Shown here: positions 54,019 to 63,741 of the stretch, piece by piece
Layout of the letters: the number at the start of each line of letters is the position of its first letter
Position numbering within the stretch: the stretch's first letter is position 1
NCBI RefSeq assembly: GCF_008802355.1
Contig: NZ_VZRA01000001.1
Location: 132,980 to 196,979, forward strand
DNA: 64,000 nt
Reading direction: 5' to 3'
Origin: Oryzomonas sagensis
GTDB lineage: Bacteria > Desulfobacterota > Desulfuromonadia > Geobacterales > Pseudopelobacteraceae
Position numbers and translations under genes: made by a program
The notes under the pieces: model-generated
Told to the model about the DNA's origin: nothing
Seen by the model: only the letters and a program-made list of their open reading frames with translations
Databases searched by the model: none

Positions 54019-54501
54019 TTATCTGCCCAGCGCCTCTTCGATCTTCTTCTGATCGAAGCCTTCGATAATCCTGCCGAACAGCATGAAGGTGGGCGTGGCG
54101 GAGACATTGTTCTTCTTGACGATCTCGTACTGTTCCTCCTGCAGCTTGATCCCCGCGGGCGTAACGGCAAAAGTCTGTTGGCTGTCCAATTTGCCCGACA
54201 TGACGTCATGATAGGCCTTGGCCTTGTCATGCTGGGAGAGGATGAATTGGGCCTTTTCCTTCGCCTTGGGATGGCGGGGAAGCGGCCAGAAAAAGATATA
54301 CTGGGTGACGTCCGTGCGTCCCGCAAAAAACTTTGCCGCCTTGCGGCAGAAGGGGCAGTCGGGATCGGTGAACTCAACGACCTTCTTGGGGCCGGAGCCG
54401 ATGACGACCGCCTTGTCGAAATCCATACCCGAGGCGGATGCCGGCCCGACAGACAACGCCAGGACGGCGATCACAAACAGAACATACTTGAAGCAACCCA
54501 T
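54019..54501 (-). CDS. DsbC/DsbG-like periplasmic thioredoxin-fold protein
   Basis: A 160-residue protein with a signal peptide (KYVLFVIAVLALSVGPASA). A thioredoxin fold follows with active site CPFC (VVEFTDPDCPFCRKAAKFF) and cis-Pro in NNVSATPTFMLFG. It is shorter than E. coli DsbC because the N-terminal dimerisation domain is missing. It likely reduces or isomerises disulfides in exported proteins, useful for c-type cytochromes. The start at 54501 has AAGGAAGG; 54522 is an alternative. Confidence 0.87.
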   Translation of the reverse strand: MGCFKYVLFVIAVLALSVGPASASGMDFDKAVVIGSGPKKVVEFTDPDCPFCRKAAKFFAGRTDVTQYIFFWPLPRHPKAKEKAQFILSQHDKAKAYHDVMSGKLDSQQTFAVTPAGIKLQEEQYEIVKKNNVSATPTFMLFGRIIEGFDQKKIEEALGR

Positions 54502-54518
54502 GAAACCTTCCTTTTTGT

Positions 54519-55706
54519 TCATTTTCCGGTACACTCCGTGCCGTTTAAATAGCAGGGGACCAGGATGACGAAGATACTCCCCAGCCCGGCCTCGCTTTCC
54601 ACCCAGATGATCCCCCCGCAACTCTCCACCGCCATCTTGCAGAACGCCAGTCCCAGCCCGGCCCCGCCCCGCTCCCGGCCGACGCCGCTGCGCGACTGGC
54701 TATACCGTTCGAAGATGCGCCCCAGGTCGTCCGGCGGGATACCGCTGCCGGTGTCGCGAATGCTCACCTGTACGAAACAATCTTTCTCCGCAAAGCCATC
54801 GGGTACCGCCACATAGCTTGGCAGACGCGTCCAGGGAACCTCCGCGCCTTTCAGGCAACGGCAGGACACCACGATCTCGCCCCCCTCGGGGGTAAATTTG
54901 ACGGAGTTTGCCAGCAGGTTGGCGATAACCCGGCTGAAAACGTTTTTGTCGACGGCAATCTTGGGCGTTTCGCGGAAAAACCGTTCCCTCAGCCTGATGC
55001 CGTCGTGCTCGGCAATCCGCGTGAAGGGTCGCGTCACCCCCCGCAGAATTTCCACGGCGCTGTGCGCGGCGACCTTCATCTGCATGCGGCCCGCCTCGAA
55101 GCGATGGATGTCCAGCAGATTGTCGATCATGGCAATGACTTCATTGCAACTGTCGATGGCCGCGTGGAGATACTCCGCCTGCTCCTGGTTCACCGCCCCC
55201 AACCGCCCCTCGCGTATGATGTCGATGGAGCCGATCACGGCGGTCAGGGGGTTTTTCATATCGTGGGAGAGCATGGAGACGAAATCGTCCTTTTCCTGCT
55301 CGAGGCGCCGCTTTTGCAGCAACACGCGCCGGTTGGTCATGGCGCGCATGACCCGCTGGAGCATATCGTCCATGGCGAAAGGCTTGGTGAGGTAATCCAC
55401 GCCCCCGGCCTTCATGCACTCCACCGCCAGGTTTTCGTTGCCGGGGGCGGTCATCACGATGACCGCCGTATCCTTGCCCGATTCGCGGATATGGTCGACG
55501 ACTTCGATTCCGTTGGCCTTGAGAAGCCTGATATCCAGCAGCGCCAGGGAGTAGTCGTCCCCGTCCAGCATGCCGATGGCCGCCTCCCCGTCCCCCGCCC
55601 AGGCAGCGGTGAAGCCGGCCTCCTGGAGTTGCAGCACGATAAGTTTCGCACTATCGGCCTGACCGTCCACGACCAGGATCTTTTCGGAAGGCTGCCGTGC
55701 GGCCAT
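54519..55706 (-). CDS. Receiver-histidine kinase hybrid, soluble
   Basis: A 395-residue protein. A receiver (1-120) precedes a HisKA domain with phospho-His in MLSHDMKNPLTAVIGS and an HATPase domain (NLLANSVKF, DTGSGIP, GAGLGLAFCKM). No membrane segment. In the receiver, the acid pair is VVDGQAD rather than VVDDE, so one acidic residue is missing, while phospho-Asp (LALLDIRL) and Lys (LTKPF) remain. It overlaps ispD by 1 base (TGATG). The signal is unknown. Confidence 0.9.
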   Translation of the reverse strand: MAARQPSEKILVVDGQADSAKLIVLQLQEAGFTAAWAGDGEAAIGMLDGDDYSLALLDIRLLKANGIEVVDHIRESGKDTAVIVMTAPGNENLAVECMKAGGVDYLTKPFAMDDMLQRVMRAMTNRRVLLQKRRLEQEKDDFVSMLSHDMKNPLTAVIGSIDIIREGRLGAVNQEQAEYLHAAIDSCNEVIAMIDNLLDIHRFEAGRMQMKVAAHSAVEILRGVTRPFTRIAEHDGIRLRERFFRETPKIAVDKNVFSRVIANLLANSVKFTPEGGEIVVSCRCLKGAEVPWTRLPSYVAVPDGFAEKDCFVQVSIRDTGSGIPPDDLGRIFERYSQSRSGVGRERGGAGLGLAFCKMAVESCGGIIWVESEAGLGSIFVILVPCYLNGTECTGK

Positions 55707-56425
55707 CAGAGAGCTCCATTCTGTCCGCTGCCGGCCAGGAACGCCTCGGCCAGAACGATATCTTCGGGCGTCGTAATCTTGATGTTGCGATAGTCCCCGC
55801 GTACAATGCGGACCGCGCCGCCGCGCCTCTCAATCAGGGAGGCATCGTCGGTCCCCGTGAATCCTTCCTGTTCCGCCGCCAGATGTGCTGCGTAGATGAC
55901 GCCAAAACGGAACGCCTGGGGGGTCTGGGCCTGCCAGAGGGTTTCCCGGTCCGGGGTCGCGATGACGAATCCGTCCCGGACGGTTTTGATGGTATCCTTG
56001 GCCGGAACCGCCACCAGGGCGCCGTCGCAGGCGCGGGCCACAGCAATGGCTTCCCGCAGCAGTTCCGGGCTGATGAGCGGCCTGACCCCGTCGTGGATTA
56101 CGACGACGTCATCCTCCCCCATCCGTCCCTGAAGCGCCCGCAACCCGTTCATGACCGAGTTCTGACGTTCCTTGCCGCCCGGCACGATGTCCACAACCTT
56201 GCGGAACCCGTAGGCATCGACCACATGTTCGCGGCAGTAAGGGATCTCGCCGGTCGGAGTCACCAGGAGGATACCGTCGATACAGGGGGCGTTTTCAAAT
56301 ACGGAGATGGTCCGGGCCACGATCGGCATGCCGGCCAGTTGCAGGTACTGTTTGTTGATGGAAGCGCCCATGCGCTTGCCCATGCCGGCGGCCGGGATCA
56401 CGGCAAAGGTTCTGGAAGCTGTCAC
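55706..56425 (-). CDS. ispD: 2-C-methyl-D-erythritol 4-phosphate cytidylyltransferase
   Basis: A 239-residue MEP-pathway enzyme making CDP-methylerythritol for isoprenoids. The nucleotide-binding loop is [20 protein letters not shown]. Further motifs are [25 protein letters not shown] and TPQAFRF. The GTG at 56425 overlaps the selA stop (GTGA) and has AGGGGGAG 4 bases upstream. The usual ispF neighbour is absent. Confidence 0.94.
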   Translation of the reverse strand: MTASRTFAVIPAAGMGKRMGASINKQYLQLAGMPIVARTISVFENAPCIDGILLVTPTGEIPYCREHVVDAYGFRKVVDIVPGGKERQNSVMNGLRALQGRMGEDDVVVIHDGVRPLISPELLREAIAVARACDGALVAVPAKDTIKTVRDGFVIATPDRETLWQAQTPQAFRFGVIYAAHLAAEQEGFTGTDDASLIERRGGAVRIVRGDYRNIKITTPEDIVLAEAFLAGSGQNGAL

Positions 56426-57849
56426 TGGTCTCCCCCTGACAATGAGGCCGCCGCCTCGCCGAGCGCGAGTGCCAGGCCGGGAAGGTCGTGGTCGAGGATG
56501 GTGCGCACATCCAGCAGAAACCGGTCCCGCTGGATACGACCCACGACCGGGATCGATGCCAGGCGGAGGCCCTGCTCGATCTGCTGCACGGAGGCGCCGG
56601 CAATGCGCACCTCGATGAGGCTCGTGGGCAGGCGGAGCAGGGGGAGCGATCCCCCGCCGGCGCTCGACTCCCCCGGTTGTTTCGCCAGGGTGACCGTTTT
56701 GGGGAGGCGGCGGCGCAGCATGCCGAGGATGCGGTCGGCCCGCCGCGACAGATCCGCCGGGGTGGCCGTCAGCATGGCCAACGTCGGGATCTCGCGGATT
56801 GCGCGCCGCTCGTCGCGGTAGAGCCGCAACGTGGCCTCCAGTGCCGCCAGGGAGAGCTTGTCCATGCGCAGGGCGCGCAGGAGGGGGTGGCGTTTCATGG
56901 GCTCCACGAGGTCCCGGCGCCCGGCGATGATCCCGGCCTGGGGACCGCCCAGGAGCTTGTCGCCGCTGAAGGTCACCACGTCGGCACCTGCGGCCAGGTA
57001 GCGGCGGATGGTCGACTCCCCGGCAATGCCGTAGGGGGCCAGATCGATCAGACAACCGCTGCCGGCATCCACCATGACCGGGACCCCGGTCTCGCGCCCC
57101 AGGGCCGACATCTCTTCCGCCGTAACCTCGGCAGTGAACCCGACCACGGCAAAATTGCTGGTATGCACCTTGAGCAACAGCGCCGTGGCATCGTTGATCG
57201 CGGCACGGTAGTCCCGGGGATGGGTGCGGTTGGTCGCACCGACCTCTACCAGACGGGCTCCGCTCTGGAGCATCACCTCGGGAATGCGGAACGACCCGCC
57301 GATCTCCACCAACTCACCACGGGAGACGATCACGTCCCGCCCCTGGGCCAGGGACGACAGGGCCAGGATAACCGCGGCGGCATTGTTGTTGACCACCAGG
57401 GCGGCCTCGGCACCGGTCAGCTCGCAGATCAGTCCCTCCACATGGACGTAGCGGGTGCCCCGTTCTCCGGCAGCGAGGTCGAACTCAAGGTTTGAATAGC
57501 CGCGGGAGGCCCGGTGGATGGCCTCTTCAGCGGCGGTGGCCAAGGGTGAGCGCCCCAGGTTGGTATGAATCACCACGCCGGAGGCATTGACGACCTCCCG
57601 CAGGCTGGGCATGGAACGTTGATCAAGCTCGGCCCGCACCAGAGAGACGACCCGCTCCTCGGAAAAATCGACGGGATCGCCGTTTCGAACGGCAGCGCGC
57701 AACCGGTCCAGCACCGAACGTATGGCTGCAAGCAACTCGGGACGCTGATGCGAAGCCGCAAGCGGCGCCATCAGGTCCCACGACAGGACACGGTCAACCT
57801 TCGGGATATGCCTCAATGTCTCTTTTTGCACAGTGGTGGCCTTGATCAT
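56422..57849 (-). CDS. selA: L-seryl-tRNA(Sec) selenium transferase
   Basis: A 475-residue PLP enzyme converting Ser-tRNA(Sec) to Sec-tRNA(Sec) with selenophosphate. The N-terminal [11 protein letters not shown], the core [11 protein letters not shown] and the PLP-lysine motif [17 protein letters not shown] are all present. It shows that this organism makes selenoproteins, which bears on the in-frame UGA at 63844. selB and selC are not in the window. The start has no clear ribosome site, but the length is normal. Confidence 0.95.
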   Translation of the reverse strand: MIKATTVQKETLRHIPKVDRVLSWDLMAPLAASHQRPELLAAIRSVLDRLRAAVRNGDPVDFSEERVVSLVRAELDQRSMPSLREVVNASGVVIHTNLGRSPLATAAEEAIHRASRGYSNLEFDLAAGERGTRYVHVEGLICELTGAEAALVVNNNAAAVILALSSLAQGRDVIVSRGELVEIGGSFRIPEVMLQSGARLVEVGATNRTHPRDYRAAINDATALLLKVHTSNFAVVGFTAEVTAEEMSALGRETGVPVMVDAGSGCLIDLAPYGIAGESTIRRYLAAGADVVTFSGDKLLGGPQAGIIAGRRDLVEPMKRHPLLRALRMDKLSLAALEATLRLYRDERRAIREIPTLAMLTATPADLSRRADRILGMLRRRLPKTVTLAKQPGESSAGGGSLPLLRLPTSLIEVRIAGASVQQIEQGLRLASIPVVGRIQRDRFLLDVRTILDHDLPGLALALGEAAASLSGGDQ

Positions 57850-58045
57850 GGTGTACTAACGGGATTGTGGATAAAACTGGAATATGACCAGGATATATTG
57901 CAGAGAAGCAGAGTTGATTAAATCACACAAATGGGGAAAGTGCAAAAGGAATCAGGGGATACCAGACAAGGGAGAGTGCGGGGTGGTACAGTCACGGGAG
58001 AATATCTGCGCCAGTTCCGGGCTTGCCCGCCCGGAACGTCCTTTG

Positions 58046-58738
58046 TCACAGGTCCATCGGCATGGCGTCGGACGGGGAAAGAACCGCAATGCCGCAATCC
58101 ATGAGCGCCTTGCCGCCGTACACGGCATTCTTGCGCACCAGCGTCTCGGCGGCCTCGGCATCTTTGCGGCGGAAGGCTTCGATGATCTTTTCGTGTTCCT
58201 GCACCGAGCTTTCCATGCGGCCGGGCAGGGAGAGCGACATGAGACGCAGCCGCTGAAAGCGGGTCACCAGGCTGTTGATGAGTTCGCGAAGTTTTTCGTT
58301 GTCCGCGGCCTTGATGAAGACGTCGTGAAAATCGTTGTGGATCTTGAAAAAGGCCTTGATGTCGTTATGCGCAGCCAGTTCCGCCAGACGGTCATTGATA
58401 GATTGCAGCCGGTCCAACTCCTTGGGGGTCAGCTTCTCGCAGGCCCGGCTGGCGGCATACCCTTCCAGGATGCTCTTGATGGCGTAGAACTCTTCAACGT
58501 CCTTCTCGCTGAAATCGCTGACCACCGCCCCCCTGCGGGGAATGACCGTCAGGTATCCTTCCGATTCCAACTGGCGGAAGGCCTCGCGGATGGGGGTCCG
58601 GCTGATGCCGTAGCGTTCGGCCAGATCCGGCTCCGAGACCCGGCTGCCGGCCTTGAGAGCCCCGGAGATGATGGCGTCGCGGATGTTTTCCAGTATCTTT
58701 TCCCGCAGGGTGAGGTGTTTTTCCATCGGTTTTTTCAT
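58046..58738 (-). CDS. GntR-family regulator with FCD domain
   Basis: A 230-residue FadR-subgroup regulator. The N-terminal winged helix (GALKAGSRVSEPDLAERYGISRTPIREAFRQLESEGYL) is followed by an all-helical FCD ligand domain with the metal-binding Asp/His set (NDFHDVFIKAAD, SVQEHEKIIEAF). FCD regulators usually answer to organic acids. No target operon is adjacent, so its ligand stays unknown. A palindromic site overlaps its own promoter. The stretch 57850-58045 upstream of selA shows nothing. Confidence 0.9.
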   Translation of the reverse strand: MKKPMEKHLTLREKILENIRDAIISGALKAGSRVSEPDLAERYGISRTPIREAFRQLESEGYLTVIPRRGAVVSDFSEKDVEEFYAIKSILEGYAASRACEKLTPKELDRLQSINDRLAELAAHNDIKAFFKIHNDFHDVFIKAADNEKLRELINSLVTRFQRLRLMSLSLPGRMESSVQEHEKIIEAFRRKDAEAAETLVRKNAVYGGKALMDCGIAVLSPSDAMPMDL

Positions 58739-58769
58739 GGATGACCGGGCTCCGGAACAGTTTCTACGT

Positions 58770-58797
58770 ATTGTATACAGTATGCATCATTTGTCAA
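58770..58797 (-). promoter_or_regulatory. GntR gene promoter with GTATAC palindrome
   Basis: TTGACA (58797-58792), a 16-base spacer and TACAAT (58775-58770). GTATAC at 58773-58778 overlaps the -10 box, a likely FCD-regulator half-site pair for autorepression. Beyond it, 58800-59090 shows no further signal. Confidence 0.6.
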
Positions 58798-59099
58798 CCG
58801 TAACCTTACGGTATTGCAGTTTTTTGCATGTTCGGCGCCGCTGAAAAACGATTTTGACCCGCTTATTGACGCAGGAGGCAGCCACGACGGGGGAGAAAAA
58901 GAATAATCATCCTTGAATTTTACGGGTTCTGCGGGTAATCTTCTTAAAATTTGGCAGGTTGCTGAAAATCGTCATGGGCCGGCCGTTATCCGGGGAAGCG
59001 AGGCCCCCCGATCGGTACGTTGGGTTCCCGAACGAACGGCGACGCCGCAGAACGGCCTCGCAGTAGATTTGCGGCAGCCTGCTTGAGGAGATTCATGGA

Positions 59100-60155
59100 A
59101 TGGACCCTGTCAGGCACCTGAAAATATCCGTGCTGGTGCTCCTGCTCTTGGTATCGGCGGGCACTACCGGCTTTATGACCATCGAAAAGTGGCAACCGCT
59201 CGACGCCCTCTACATGACGATCATCACCCTGAGCACCGTGGGGTTCCGGGAGATACACGATCTGTCCGACGGCGGCAAGATCTTCACCATGTGCCTGATC
59301 GTGGTGGGGGTGAGCGTCCTGGGCTACATCGTCGGCAGCTTGGCCCAGATCATGTTCGAGGGCCAGATTCAGCGGGTTATCGGGAGGAAAAAAGTGGAGA
59401 AGATGATCGAAGCGCTCAATGACCATTATATCATCTGCGGCTTCGGCCGGATCGGCTCACTGATCTGCAAGGAGTTCAAGGCCAATGGCCTCAAGTTCGT
59501 GGTGGTGGAAAAGGACGGCGACACCCTTGAGAAGATCAAGGGGGAAAGCTACCTGCACATGAGAGGCGACGCCACCCAGGACGAGAGCCTGCTCAAGGCG
59601 GGGATAAAGCGGGCCAGGGGGCTCATCTCGGTGGTCACCTCCGATACGGAGAATGTCTACATCACCCTGACCGCCCGCGGCCTCAACCCCGACCTGTACA
59701 TCCTGGCCCGTTCCGGCGAGGAGGGTTCGGACATCAAACTCAAACGGGCCGGGGCCAACAAGGTGGTTTCCCCCTACCTCATCGGCGGCAGCAGGATGGC
59801 CCAGTCGGTGCTGCGCCCCAACGTGGTCGATTTCATCGAAATCGCCACCGGCAGCGAACATATGGATCTGCAGATGGAGGAGATCACCATCCCCCATCAC
59901 TCAGCCTTTGTGGGGGAAACCCTGGTCAGCTCGGGATTCCGCAAGGAGATCGGCGTCATCATCGTCGGCATCAAAAAGACCCACGGCAAGATGGTTTTCA
60001 ACCCCCATTCCCAGGCCAAGATCGAGGGGGGCGACACCCTGATCATCCTGGGTGAGCCGGGTGCCATCACCAAGCTGGACGACCTGGTGGCGCGACCCGC
60101 CACGGATGAGGTTATCAAACAACACCGGAGAGAGCACAGCGACCATGAAAAATAA
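59100..60155 (+). CDS. Two-span potassium channel with RCK/TrkA domains
   Basis: A 351-residue channel subunit. Spans at about 9-25 and 62-85 flank a pore loop with the filter TLSTVGFREI, i.e. TVGF in place of TVGYG. A TrkA-N domain follows (YIICGFGRIGSLICKEF, GDATQDESLLKAGI), then TrkA-C. It is MthK-like in plan. The TVGF filter is seen in some prokaryotic channels and may alter selectivity. GAGGAG lies 9 bases upstream. It overlaps the next gene by 11 bases. Confidence 0.9.
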   Translation: MDPVRHLKISVLVLLLLVSAGTTGFMTIEKWQPLDALYMTIITLSTVGFREIHDLSDGGKIFTMCLIVVGVSVLGYIVGSLAQIMFEGQIQRVIGRKKVEKMIEALNDHYIICGFGRIGSLICKEFKANGLKFVVVEKDGDTLEKIKGESYLHMRGDATQDESLLKAGIKRARGLISVVTSDTENVYITLTARGLNPDLYILARSGEEGSDIKLKRAGANKVVSPYLIGGSRMAQSVLRPNVVDFIEIATGSEHMDLQMEEITIPHHSAFVGETLVSSGFRKEIGVIIVGIKKTHGKMVFNPHSQAKIEGGDTLIILGEPGAITKLDDLVARPATDEVIKQHRREHSDHEK

Positions 60156-60912
60156 GATCCACGCCCACGTCCCCTACCCCCAGCTTTCCGAACACCTGGC
60201 CTATCTGGTGGAGCGGCGCATCAACCCCGAGATCTATCTGCCGGCCGAGGCCCTGGACCGCATGGTCTGGGAAGAGCTGGGCGTCCAGGCCCAAACCCTC
60301 CATTCGGCGGGGCTTGCCGTCACCATCCATTCCCCCTTCATGGACTTGAACCCCGGCGCCCTGGACGCCAGCATCCGGGAAGCGACCCGGCGGCGCATCG
60401 GGCAGGTATTCAAGGCGGCGGAACTGCTGCGGCCGCGGGTGATCGTGGTGCACCCCGGTTTCGACGACCTGCACTACGGCGAGAACCGGCTGGTGTGGCT
60501 GAACAACAGCATCGACTTCTGGCGGGAATTCGTCCCCCGCGCCAAGGAACTGGACACGGTCCTGGCCGTAGAAAACATCTTCGAAAGAGAACCCTCCACC
60601 CTGCGGGCGCTCCTGGAAAGCATCGATGCCCCCTGCTTCCGGCACTGTTTCGACGTGGGGCACTGGAACATGTTCACCACCGTGCGGATGGAGGAGTGGT
60701 TTGCCGAACTCGGCCCGTATATCGGCGAAAGCCACATCCACGACAACCACGGCCAGACCGATGAGCACCTGCCCCTGGGCGAGGGAGAGATCGACTTCGA
60801 CCTGTTCTTCGGCCTGCTGAAGCATTACGCGCCCGACGCCGTCTGGACCATCGAGGCCCACAGCATCGAACACCAGCAACGGGCGCTGAACAACATCGGA
60901 AAATACCTGTGA
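60145..60912 (+). CDS. Sugar-phosphate isomerase/epimerase-like TIM-barrel protein
   Basis: A 255-residue AP-endonuclease-2/xylose-isomerase-like TIM barrel. Metal ligands can be seen in VVHPGFDDLHYGE, LAVENIFE, CFDVGHWN and SHIHDNHGQTDEHLPLGEGEIDF. Substrate unknown; could be a sugar isomerase or an endonuclease IV relative. The start at 60145 lies inside the end of the channel gene, so translation is coupled. Confidence 0.83.
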   Translation: MKNKIHAHVPYPQLSEHLAYLVERRINPEIYLPAEALDRMVWEELGVQAQTLHSAGLAVTIHSPFMDLNPGALDASIREATRRRIGQVFKAAELLRPRVIVVHPGFDDLHYGENRLVWLNNSIDFWREFVPRAKELDTVLAVENIFEREPSTLRALLESIDAPCFRHCFDVGHWNMFTTVRMEEWFAELGPYIGESHIHDNHGQTDEHLPLGEGEIDFDLFFGLLKHYAPDAVWTIEAHSIEHQQRALNNIGKYL

Positions 60913-60915
60913 GAC

Positions 60916-60955
60916 GTGAATGGTGAAAGAAGAAAATTCATGATTCACCATTCAC
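60916..60955 (+). terminator. Hairpin after the TIM-barrel gene
   Basis: GTGAATGGTGAA (60916-60927) and TTCACCATTCAC (60944-60955) form a 12-bp stem with a 16-base loop. No T-run follows. It is probably a REP-like unit that also marks the transcript end. Confidence 0.55.
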
Positions 60956-61016
60956 GCATCACAATTCACGGTATACTATCCACGTTCAACCACTCGTCAT
61001 CAACAAAGGAGTCCCC

Positions 61017-62003
61017 ATGCCTGAAACCATTCTCGTAAGCGGAGGCTGCGGCTATATCGGCAGCCACGTCGTCCGTCAACTCAGCGAAGCGGGACGCAAG
61101 GTCGTTGTCTACGACAACCTCTCCACCGGATTCCGCGACGCCCTGCTCCACGGCGAAGAACTGATCGTGGGCGACCTGGCCGACCGCCAGGCCCTGGAGG
61201 CGGCCTTTGAGCGCCACCGTTTCACCACGGTCCTGCATTTCGCCGCCTCCATCGTGGCCCCGGAGTCGGTCTCCCAGCCGCTCAAGTACTACGGCAACAA
61301 CACCCGCAACACCTTGGGACTCCTGGAGACGTGCACGAAGTTCAAGGTGCAGCGCTTCATCTTTTCCAGCACCGCCGCGGTCTACGGCATCCCCGACGGC
61401 GTGGCGGCCTCCGAGGAGAGCACCCTGGCCCCCATCAACCCCTACGGCACTTCGAAGCTGATGAGCGAATGGATGCTGCGGGACACCTCCGCAGCCCACG
61501 GCATGCAGTACGTGGCCCTGCGCTACTTCAACGTGGCCGGCGCCGACCCCCAGGCCCGCATGGGACAGCGCACCCCCGAAGCGACCCACCTGATCAAGGT
61601 GGCCTGCCAGGCCGCCCTTGGGTTGCGGGAGAGCGTCGCCATCTACGGCACCGACTACCCGACCCCGGACGGCAGCGGCATCCGCGACTACATCCATATC
61701 GAAGACCTGGCGGCCGCCCACCTCTGCGCCCTGCAGTACCTGGAAAAGGGGGGCGAGCCCACCGCCATGAACGTCGGCTACGGGCGGGGGGGCAGCGTGC
61801 GGGAGGTGCTTGCGCTAGTAAAGGAGGTCAGCGGGGTGGATTTCAAGGTGGTAGAGGCGGAGCGCCGTCCCGGCGACCCGGCCTCGCTGGTGGCCCAGGC
61901 CGACAAGATCAGACGCCTGACCGGCTGGCAGCCCCGGCATGATGATCTGCGGACGATTATCGCCGACGCCTGGCGGTGGGAGAGCAAGCTGGCGGGACGC
62001 TGA
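61017..62003 (+). CDS. galE: UDP-glucose 4-epimerase
   Basis: A 328-residue short-chain epimerase. The NAD motif is SGGCGYIGSHVVRQL. The catalytic pair is YGTSK (NPYGTSKLMSE), with Ser/Thr in FSSTAAVYG. The C-terminal substrate segment (MNVGYGRGGSVREVLALV) is typical. It interconverts UDP-glucose and UDP-galactose for LPS or exopolysaccharide. It is monocistronic. Confidence 0.93.
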   Translation: MPETILVSGGCGYIGSHVVRQLSEAGRKVVVYDNLSTGFRDALLHGEELIVGDLADRQALEAAFERHRFTTVLHFAASIVAPESVSQPLKYYGNNTRNTLGLLETCTKFKVQRFIFSSTAAVYGIPDGVAASEESTLAPINPYGTSKLMSEWMLRDTSAAHGMQYVALRYFNVAGADPQARMGQRTPEATHLIKVACQAALGLRESVAIYGTDYPTPDGSGIRDYIHIEDLAAAHLCALQYLEKGGEPTAMNVGYGRGGSVREVLALVKEVSGVDFKVVEAERRPGDPASLVAQADKIRRLTGWQPRHDDLRTIIADAWRWESKLAGR

Positions 62004-62081
62004 ATCGGCGGTTGCGGACGGTTATGTACCGCTCAAACGTGGCACCCTGCCGCCACGTTTGAGCGGCACCCTTTACGGCGT

Positions 62082-63134
62082 TCAGGCGCCGCCGGCGAAC
62101 AGCCGCTTCTGAAACCGGAAGGCCACGTTGACCAGACCGATCATCACCGGCACCTCCACCAGCGGGCCGATCACGGCGGCAAAAGCGGCCCCGGAATTGA
62201 GCCCGAACACCGCCACCGCCACGGCGATGGCCAGCTCGAAGTTGTTGCTGGCAGCGGTGAAAGCCAGGGTGGTGGTCTTGCCGTAGTCGGCCCCCAGCCG
62301 CTTGCCCATCCAGAACGATACCAGGAACATGACCACGAAATAGATCAGGAGCGGGATGGCGATGCGCAGCACGTCCAGGGGCAGGTGCACGATCAGTTGC
62401 CCCTTGAGGCTGAACATGACCACGATGGTGAAGAGCAGCGCCACCAGGGTGATGGGGCCGATCCGGGGGACGAAGTTCGCGTGGTAGCGTTCCTTGCCCA
62501 CCAGTTTCAGGCCGACCAGACGGGTCAGGGCCCCGGCGATGCAGGGAATACCCAGGTAAATGAAGACGCTCTTCGCGATCTGGCCGATCCCCACATCCAC
62601 CACCACCCCTTTGAGACCGATCAGCGGCGGCAGTACGGTGATGAAAAACCAGGCGTAGACGCTGTAGAACAGCACCTGAAAGATGCTGTTGAAGGCCACC
62701 AGCCCGGCGGCATACTCGGTGTTGCCCTTGGCCAGCTCGTTCCAGACGATCACCATGGCGATGCAGCGCGCCAGGCCGATCATGATCAATCCCACCATGT
62801 ACTCCGGCTTGTCCGGCAGAAAGACCGCCGCCAATACGAACATCAGCACCGGCCCGATAAACCAGTTCTGCACCAACGACAGCCCCAGCACCTTCCCGTT
62901 TCGAAAGACCCGGGGCATCTCCTCGTACTTCACCTTGGCAAAAGGGGGATACATCATCAGGATCAGCCCCGCGGCAATGGGGATATTGGTGGTGCCGACC
63001 CGAAAGCTGTCGATGAAGCCCTCCACCCCCGGCACGAACCAGCCGAGCCCCACCCCCAGCGCCATGGCGGCGAAGATCCACAGGGTCAGCCAGCGGTCGA
63101 GAAATGAAAGTTTCCGGGATACATGTTCGCCCAT
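62082..63134 (-). CDS. acr3: Arsenite efflux permease Acr3
   Basis: A 350-residue membrane protein with ten spans, of the bile/arsenite/riboflavin transporter superfamily. The essential Cys is seen in [17 protein letters not shown], and the conserved [23 protein letters not shown] carries the Acr3 Glu. It exports As(III) with the proton gradient. TAGGAGC sets the start at 63134. It diverges from the MarR gene; the large palindrome between them is probably the shared operator. Confidence 0.94.
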   Translation of the reverse strand: MGEHVSRKLSFLDRWLTLWIFAAMALGVGLGWFVPGVEGFIDSFRVGTTNIPIAAGLILMMYPPFAKVKYEEMPRVFRNGKVLGLSLVQNWFIGPVLMFVLAAVFLPDKPEYMVGLIMIGLARCIAMVIVWNELAKGNTEYAAGLVAFNSIFQVLFYSVYAWFFITVLPPLIGLKGVVVDVGIGQIAKSVFIYLGIPCIAGALTRLVGLKLVGKERYHANFVPRIGPITLVALLFTIVVMFSLKGQLIVHLPLDVLRIAIPLLIYFVVMFLVSFWMGKRLGADYGKTTTLAFTAASNNFELAIAVAVAVFGLNSGAAFAAVIGPLVEVPVMIGLVNVAFRFQKRLFAGGA

Positions 63135-63188
63135 GGTGTGCGCTCCTAAAATCGAGATTGATCCATAACCGAGCCTGTCACCATGATG

Positions 63189-63225
63189 TACATAATTTAG
63201 TTGCAAAATGCAAATAAATTATGTA
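63189..63225. promoter_or_regulatory. 37-bp palindrome, operator between acr3 and marR
   Basis: Arms TACATAATTTAGTTGCA (63189-63205) and its complement (63209-63225) match at 16 of 17 positions around AAA. The core TTGCA-AAA-TGCAA has MarR-type half-sites. It lies between the divergent acr3 and marR starts, 55 and 26 bases away. Confidence 0.82.
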
Positions 63226-63250
63226 GCGTTATTTCCCAGGAGAACAATGA

Positions 63251-63721
63251 ATGGGAACAATCAGGGAAGAACTACAGATATTCGTGCGCCGTTTCGGCCT
63301 GTTGAACGCCTCCTGCTGCGACGAATGCTGCGGCGAGCAGGTGTCCATGGTGCAGAGCCACATCCTGTTCGAGATCAGGAGGATGGGGCGACCATCCATG
63401 CAGCAGGTGGCCGAGGAATTGGGCATGGACGTCACCACCTTCAGCCGCCAGGCCAAAAGCCTGGAGGGGAAGGGCCTCATCACGCGGCAGATTTCGCCCG
63501 ACGACCGGCGGGTAAGCCTCCTGGGGTTGACCGCCGGGGGGCGCGAGGTACTGAAAAAGATCGACCGTTACATGACGGCGACACTTGAACGGGTCTTCTC
63601 CCACATGAGCGGCTTCGAGCGGGACACGGTGGTCAGGTCGCTGGAACTCTTGAACGAGGCCGTGGCCAAGACTGGCGACGACGCTTCACCGCAGGAGGGC
63701 AAGATTGCATGTTGCAACTAA
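63251..63721 (+). CDS. Cys-rich MarR-family regulator, probably metalloid-responsive
   Basis: A 156-residue MarR-type winged-helix protein (MQQVAEELGMDVTTFSRQAKSLEGKGLITRQISPDDRRVSLLGLT). Unusual are vicinal Cys pairs near the N-terminus (NASCCDECCGEQVS, residues about 20-28) and CC at the C-terminus (KIACCN). Such Cys groups suit As(III) or another soft metal(loid). It diverges from acr3 and is followed at 20 bases by an HgcA-like gene. AGGAG sets the start. Classical ArsR is not present here. Confidence 0.85.
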   Translation: MGTIREELQIFVRRFGLLNASCCDECCGEQVSMVQSHILFEIRRMGRPSMQQVAEELGMDVTTFSRQAKSLEGKGLITRQISPDDRRVSLLGLTAGGREVLKKIDRYMTATLERVFSHMSGFERDTVVRSLELLNEAVAKTGDDASPQEGKIACCN

Positions 63722-63741
63722 ATGACGGAACAGGTAGGCCC

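Noticed and set aside
58986-59426. 146-codon minus-strand ORF over the channel gene start
   Set aside because: Shadow of the K+ channel frame; no ribosome site or motif.
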